Of a stretch of 9,559 nucleotides of DNA, positions 5,634 to 9,559 are shown one piece after another. The stretch is from Lysobacterales bacterium (lineage in GTDB: Bacteria > Pseudomonadota > Gammaproteobacteria > Xanthomonadales > Marinicellaceae). Position numbers and translations under genes: made by a program. Below the pieces are notes generated by a model. The model ran no database searches. It saw only the letters and a list, made by a program, of their open reading frames with translations, and was not told where the DNA came from. Every line of letters begins with the position of its first letter. Positions within the stretch are counted from its first letter, which is position 1. Location of the stretch: contig WGBZ01000040.1 in assembly GCA_015494035.1 (NCBI GenBank), forward strand, positions 1 to 9,559, written 5' to 3'.

Positions 5634-8600
5634 GGCCTTGGTTTCCAGGTAATCCTCAACCTCGCCATCTGCGGCAATGCCATCCGGGCTAAGCCCCCCG
5701 GCGGTGGAAATTCTGAAGCGGGAGTAAATGTTGCCTGGAACGGCTGAGCAGGGAACGGTAAAGTTCAGGGCATTGTTGCCTGCCACAACGGGCTGGCTGG
5801 CAAAGACCTGTTCAGCCGCCTCAAAAGTACCATTGGCATTGAAGTCCACCCAGGCATCCAGCAAGCCTGCGGCACTGGCTGTGACTGAGACATTGCTCAC
5901 TTCGCAGACGGTCAGGCCATTACTGAAAATTACACCGTCCTCATCATCCGATCCTGCGCAGGCACCGGCAACCGGTGTACCAGCGGCCAGGTCATCGCCA
6001 GTGGCGTTGGCGCCGGGCTGGCCATCCGCTTCACCATCGACACAAGCCCCCAGGTACAGGGAAGAGGTACTGTTGAAGGCGTGAACGGCAGCATTATTGG
6101 TCAATTCGGTGGGGTAACTGGCTGGCAAGTCACCAAAATCGCCAGCGAAAACGGTGACCCGGTAATCTTCCACTTCCCCATCCACGGCCGCGCTATCAGG
6201 GCCGCCAACTCCGCTGGAGCTGAAACGGAAACGGGCGTAGGTATCGGCAATGTTGGCCGAACAGGGCACGGTGAACGTCAGGCTGTTGGCCCCGGCAACC
6301 AGTGCCTGGCCGTTGGCAATGCGCTCCCCGGCATCGAAGCCGCCGTTGCCATTGAAATCGATCCAGGCATCAAGCAGCCCTGGCGCATTGGCCGTGACTG
6401 TCATTTGTGTGTCCACACAGGCGATGAGCGGCGTATTGAAGACGATGCCATCCTCATCGTCATTGCCCGAGCAGGTGCCCACCGTGCCCGTGCCGGTGGT
6501 GCTGTCATCCAGCAGGGCCTGGGCATCGGGCTGGCCATCGGCTTCGGTGTCCACGCAGGCACCCAGATAGAGCGGGTTGGTGGCGCTGACACCGTGCAAG
6601 GTGCCGTTGGTACCTTGGGTGGTTGCATAGGTATCAGGCGCATCACCAAAGTCCACGCCATTGATAACAACTTGGTAGTCTTCGACTTCTCCATCGGCTG
6701 CCGGGCCGTTATGCGGCAGGCCACCGGCTGAACTGATGCGGAAGCGGCTGTAGGTGAGGCCGGTGCTGGCGTCACAGGGCACATCAATGCTGACGGTGTT
6801 GGTGCCGGCCAGGACGGGCATGGCACTCAGGACGGTTTCAGAGACCGGGTCAAACACGCCGTTGGCATTGAAGTCCACCCAGGCATCCACAAAGCCGTCC
6901 TTGTTGGCCACCAGCGAGATGTCATTGAGCTGACAAGCCATCAGCTCGTTGCCGTTGACAAAGGTGACGCCGTCTTCGTCATCAAAGCACGGGCCAATGG
7001 TGGTGCTGCCGGCATTGGTGTCATCGCCACTGGCGTCGCTGCCGGGGGTGGCCGGTTGGCCGTCTGTTTCCAGGTCGGTGCAGGAACCCAGGTAAAGGGC
7101 GTTTGCCGGGTCAACCCGATGCACCGGGCCGTTGCTGGCCGCCAGTGTGTCGTAGGAGTCCGGCGCATCGCCCCATTCCTGACCGACAATGTTCAGGCGA
7201 TAGTCTTCCACTTCACCGTCACCGGCCGGTCCCACAGGGCCATCGCCACCGGCAGAAGAGCAGCGGAAGCGGGCATAGGTGGGCCCGGGCGTGACTGTGG
7301 TGGGCACAGTCAGGTTGAACGCAATAAAGGATCCGGCATTCACCGTAATGTCCGGGAAAAGTGCCTCGCTGTTTTCGAAAATGCCATTGCGGTTCCAGTC
7401 TATCCAGCTGTTGAGTCGGCAACTGCTAGTGCCCACCACGCCACCACCAGTGACTTTGATGTGCAGAAAATCACCAGCAGACAGGGTGGTGCTATTGAAA
7501 GTCACCCCGTCTTCGTCGTCGCCGGGAGTGGCGCAGCCACCGACGGGGATTAAATTGTCGGTGTCATCGGCCAGCGCCAGCATGTTCTGATTCAGGCCAT
7601 TGTCGGCGTCGACACAGGAACCCAAAAAGGGCGCGCCGGGCACTGTTGGCAGGGCATGGACAGGGCCGCCATCCAGCTGGGTGGTCTGGTAGTCAGCCAC
7701 GGCACTGCCGGGAATCACATCCGGTGCATCGCCATAATCGTATTGGGTTTCACCCAGTGGCGGAAAGGCATCGGTGAAGCAGAAATCCAGCGTCAGGTTG
7801 GAATTCGGGCTGGCATCGCCATCCGTGATGGGTTCGCCACCGGGAGTCAGGGTAATCGCCAGACTGCCCGTCAGTGCCCCGATGGCACCGCCGTTATCGT
7901 CGCCATTGGCATCATTGTCCGGATCCGGGGGCGGGTCATTGGCGAAACAGCTGCGCAAACCGGCCAGTGGACCGCCGCCGCTGAAATTGGATGGGTCCAC
8001 CACCACAATGTAGTCGCCCGCTGCCAGATCGGTGAACGCATAGCGCCCTTCAAAGCCGTTGGCAATGCCAGTTTGGGTGGCACCGATGTATTCGTTCAGG
8101 CTGGGTTGGCCGTCCCCGTTGCTGTCCAGGTAAAGGTTCAGCAACACGCCGTTAATGCCGTTTTCACCGTTTTGGGGTTCGTAGAGGTCGTCATTGTCGG
8201 TTTCAAACCAGACCTGGTTGCCCAGCGACAGGGTGCCTGCCGGGAACACAAGCCCACAATCAATGGTGGCATTGAATTCGCCCGGGGCCAGGCTCACCAG
8301 CGGTGTGGTGCCATCGGCCGGGTTGGCATCGGAGTCCTGGGCATCGTCAGCACCGGCATCCCGGGTGGTAAAGGACACCGCGGGATCGGGTTTCAGACAT
8401 TGCACAAAGTAATTGACGCCAGGGATCAGTTCATCAAACAGGTAGTAACCCGGTTGGTTGAGTGAATCGTTGGCGGTGACGGTTGCCCCGACCTGAACAT
8501 CGTCTGTGCCTGGTTCCTGGATGCCGTCGCCGTCATCGGCAAACAGCAACACTGTGACGCCATTGACACCGTTATAAACCGGCTCGTTTTGCAGGCCATC

Positions 8601-9559
8601 ATTGTTCAGGTCATACCACACGTAATTACCCAGCGCGGCTTTTTCCAGTGGCAACAGCCCCAGGTCAATGGTGGGATTGTTTTCGTTAGCCGCCAGGGTA
8701 ACTGGTGAGGCACACATGGTCGTTGGGTCGACATCGGAATCCATGCTATCGTCTGGCCCCTGATCGGCCAGTGTGGGCTGATAGGGTGGGATCGGAGTGA
8801 AACAGATCTGATAGGTGCCTGCGGCCAGCCCGGGGAAGTTATACCAACCAGGGTTGCCTGCGCTGTCATTGGTGGTGAAGGTGGTGTCTTGCAGCACATC
8901 GTCAAAGCTGCCCATGACACCGTCAGCGCCGGCACTGTATAGGTCGACCTGCACGTTGTTCAGGCCTGTGCCGGATTCGTTCTGTGTGCCGTCCTGATCG
9001 CCATCGATCCAGACGTAGTCGCCCAGGCTGGCGCCGGAACAACTGCCGATGCGGATACCCACTTTTTGTGGCTCTGCTGACAGGTCACCAAAACCATCGG
9101 ATCGTGCCCCGAGGTAGGCAAAGGAGTTATAGGCCACTTCACCAGCGGTGGGCGCATCGCCCGGGGCGGTCATCTGAAAATGAAAAACCAGGTCGTCATA
9201 GGCATTGATGACCGTGCCATTGAACTCAGCCTTGAATGACTTGGTGTCGGTGATGGGGTTGGGGGGCGAGGTGGACCAGTTCGGGGCTTCGCAACCCGGT
9301 ACGCTAACGCCCACTTCCGACCGACAGGGATTGCCAGAGGTGCTGTAATAAACGGTGACACCAGGCGGTGCGGTGATGGGGCTGCTTAAAACAGGTTGCC
9401 ATTGGGAACCACGGCTGGTCAGGTCCTTGACACCGGTGTCACCCACGAAAGGCAGGATATCCACAATCACGAAATTTTCCATGGGCAAGGTGCCACGGTT
9501 TTTGATGGTTAGTTGATAATCGATGCTGCCACCGGGCAGGGTTTCACCCACACCGGAAA
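4251..9559 (-). CDS. Large multidomain surface/secreted protein with SdrD_B, GEVED and DUF11 domains (5' end beyond window; 3' end frameshifted)
   Basis: The frame is open to the right edge. Its first possible start inside the window, GTG at 9551, only encodes an internal Val preceded by Phe-Pro, so the true start and signal peptide lie upstream. Numbering from that Val, domains are: a beta-rich segment (1-168), three SdrD_B-like domains (175-301, 305-436, 441-595), four GEVED domains (604-788, 792-963, 967-1134, 1138-1306), and DUF11 repeats from 1307. At residue 1721 an extra base shifts the frame, and 45 unrelated residues precede a TAA at 4251-4253. With the base removed, the window encodes about 1947 residues ending in a membrane tail. 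The protein is acidic, poor in Lys, rich in Asp/Asn loops and has even cysteine counts in the modular domains, all typical of secreted proteins. A role in adhesion or matrix building is inferred from family company; no catalytic motif is visible. Confidence 0.9.
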   Translation of the reverse strand, partial: SGVGETLPGGSIDYQLTIKNRGTLPMENFVIVDILPFVGDTGVKDLTSRGSQWQPVLSSPITAPPGVTVYYSTSGNPCRSEVGVSVPGCEAPNWSTSPPNPITDTKSFKAEFNGTVINAYDDLVFHFQMTAPGDAPTAGEVAYNSFAYLGARSDGFGDLSAEPQKVGIRIGSCSGASLGDYVWIDGDQDGTQNESGTGLNNVQVDLYSAGADGVMGSFDDVLQDTTFTTNDSAGNPGWYNFPGLAAGTYQICFTPIPPYQPTLADQGPDDSMDSDVDPTTMCASPVTLAANENNPTIDLGLLPLEKAALGNYVWYDLNNDGLQNEPVYNGVNGVTVLLFADDGDGIQEPGTDDVQVGATVTANDSLNQPGYYLFDELIPGVNYFVQCLKPDPAVSFTTRDAGADDAQDSDANPADGTTPLVSLAPGEFNATIDCGLVFPAGTLSLGNQVWFETDNDDLYEPQNGENGINGVLLNLYLDSNGDGQPSLNEYIGATQTGIANGFEGRYAFTDLAAGDYIVVVDPSNFSGGGPLAGLRSCFANDPPPDPDNDANGDDNGGAIGALTGSLAITLTPGGEPITDGDASPNSNLTLDFCFTDAFPPLGETQYDYGDAPDVIPGSAVADYQTTQLDGGPVHALPTVPGAPFLGSCVDADNGLNQNMLALADDTDNLIPVGGCATPGDDEDGVTFNSTTLSAGDFLHIKVTGGGVVGTSSCRLNSWIDWNRNGIFENSEALFPDITVNAGSFIAFNLTVPTTVTPGPTYARFRCSSAGGDGPVGPAGDGEVEDYRLNIVGQEWGDAPDSYDTLAASNGPVHRVDPANALYLGSCTDLETDGQPATPGSDASGDDTNAGSTTIGPCFDDEDGVTFVNGNELMACQLNDISLVANKDGFVDAWVDFNANGVFDPVSETVLSAMPVLAGTNTVSIDVPCDASTGLTYSRFRISSAGGLPHNGPAADGEVEDYQVVINGVDFGDAPDTYATTQGTNGTLHGVSATNPLYLGACVDTEADGQPDAQALLDDSTTGTGTVGTCSGNDDEDGIVFNTPLIACVDTQMTVTANAPGLLDAWIDFNGNGGFDAGERIANGQALVAGANSLTFTVPCSANIADTYARFRFSSSGVGGPDSAAVDGEVEDYRVTVFAGDFGDLPASYPTELTNNAAVHAFNSTSSLYLGACVDGEADGQPGANATGDDLAAGTPVAGACAGSDDEDGVIFSNGLTVCEVSNVSVTASAAGLLDAWVDFNANGTFEAAEQVFASQPVVAGNNALNFTVPCSAVPGNIYSRFRISTAGGLSPDGIAADGEVEDYLETKAGSADLSITKTDDVDPVSAGDNLTYTITVSNAGPNEATFVRVNDTLPAGVTLVSTSGCAEDPAAMPQCTLGDIPAGGSASYTVTVTVDASTPDGTVLTNNASAITTTNELNPGNNSTSEDTLVQAVSDLAISKSDSVDPVTAGQPLSYTITVTNNGPSDAQNVQVSDALPAAVTLVNTAGCAEDPNGIPACSLGTLAAGASASYVVNVVVDPSATGSLSNTASVTSDSSDPVSSNDSDTEPTALGGSADLSVTKSDDVDPAPPGTTVTYTITVSNAGPSTAFNVIASDTLPAGVTLVGTTGCVEDPNGIPACSLGDILPGSSAQYTVAVTIDNGTAGTITNTVTVASDTADPDNSNNTASEDTVAEAADLSATKSDNVDPVRAGENITYTITVSNAGPSPAQNVTVTDTLPAGVSLGLHGGLCRRPVRSACVLTGVHWRRRQRPVHRDCGGGSGIACRRHP
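4387..4389 (-). other. One-base frame break in the fourth DUF11 repeat
   Basis: On the minus strand the sequence is CTCTGGGTCTCC. Read as found it gives LPAGVSL and then an unrelated tail. Dropping one G of the GGG run gives LPAGVSL-VSTAGCAEDP, which matches the other four repeats (for example LPAGVTLVSTSGCAEDP) and continues through to the C-terminal anchor without a further break. The change is therefore a single-base insertion. The run is too short to be a typical phase-variation tract, and I see no recognised slippery site for programmed shifting. Confidence 0.93.
5634..7742 (-). repeat. Four tandem GEVED domains
   Basis: Four repeats of about 170-185 residues lie at 7742-7188, 7178-6663, 6653-6150 and 6140-5634. 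Each begins with DYGDAPD-like residues (EWGDAPD, DFGDAPD and DFGDLPA in the others), then VH, an LGxC-VD segment, an acidic DDEDGV patch, a WIDFNxNGxF loop, RFRxSSAGG or a close variant, and closes with the family signature DGEVEDY. The family is known as an extracellular beta-sandwich module in large bacterial proteins, often beside SdrD_B and DUF11. Each copy has four cysteines and one EF-hand-like DxNxNG loop. Copies 2-4 resemble each other more than copy 1, which differs in cysteine placement and spacing. Confidence 0.92.
7767..9029 (-). repeat. Three tandem SdrD_B-like domains
   Basis: Three domains lie at about 9029-8649, 8639-8244 and 8231-7767. Each starts with a variant of SLGDYVWIDGDQDGTQNE, the known SdrD_B opening with an Asp/Asn-rich calcium loop. 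This leads into GLNNVQVDLY-like, GWYNFPGLAAGTY-like and TIDLGL-like strands. SdrD_B modules were described as calcium-stabilised B repeats of staphylococcal Sdr surface proteins and also occur in many Gram-negative secreted proteins. Each copy has two cysteines (residues 250/280, 385/432, 535/591). The third is longer because it carries an extra loop with a canonical EF-hand pattern (476-487) and an Asp/Pro-rich stretch near 539-555. Confidence 0.9.
9048..9559 (-). other. Beta-rich segment upstream of the SdrD_B domains (DUF11-like, partial)
   Basis: About 170 residues before the first SdrD_B domain begin with GETLPGGSIDYQLTIKNRGT, which is the typical early strand pattern of DUF11/CARDB-like repeats (a Gly-rich start, then YxLTIxNxG). 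Later patches are NFVIVDILP and a long YYSTSG to FHFQMTAP stretch. Cys76 and Cys87 lie close enough to pair; Cys171 sits in the linker to SdrD_B. Segments like this often precede SdrD_B arrays in large surface proteins. It is probably the end of a longer N-terminal region whose beginning is outside the window. Confidence 0.6.

Noticed and set aside
6081..8465. Several plus-strand frames of 200-270 codons opposite the GEVED and SdrD_B domains
   Set aside because: These are shadows of a strongly biased coding strand. The minus strand carries recognisable domains throughout, and the antisense products show no family motif.

Overview
The window reads as part of a Gram-negative, probably gammaproteobacterial, chromosome of moderately high GC. 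All genes lie on the minus strand. The organism type is inferred from three things: an E. coli-type methionyl-tRNA synthetase with matching motif positions, a DUF1329 lipoprotein with a Gram-negative lipobox, and a large secreted protein built from SdrD_B, GEVED and DUF11 domains with a hydrophobic, Arg-ended tail. I cannot name a genus from the sequence alone.

Layout from right to left, in the direction of transcription. (1) From the right edge (9559) to 3713 runs the 3' part of a very large surface or secreted protein gene. In order it encodes an N-terminal beta-rich segment, three SdrD_B-like domains, four GEVED domains, five DUF11 repeats and a short C-terminal membrane tail preceded by Ile-Pro-Ser-Leu. 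One extra base in a GGG run (4387-4389) breaks the frame inside the fourth DUF11 repeat, so the gene is split into a 4251-9559 reading frame and a 3713-4387 remainder. A strong intrinsic terminator (3664-3690) follows the stop. (2) A monocistronic-looking lipoprotein gene (1613-3490) carries an Ala/Lys/Glu-rich, TolA-like helical stalk between its lipid anchor and a DUF1329 domain. It has a good Shine-Dalgarno site and a possible extended -10 promoter, and ends in its own terminator (1556-1584). (3) metG, whose first 491 codons are present, starts at 1474 behind a possible extended -10 promoter and runs off the left edge.

The three genes look like independent transcription units separated by terminators, not an operon. 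Two are envelope proteins of unknown function and the third is housekeeping. The most notable points are the single-base frameshift in the repeat protein, the stalk-DUF1329 fusion, a paired relocation of two cysteines in the first GEVED domain that points to a disulfide, and a series of EF-hand-like loops that suggests calcium-stabilised folding. I saw no RNA genes, insertion sequences, CRISPR arrays or phage genes.
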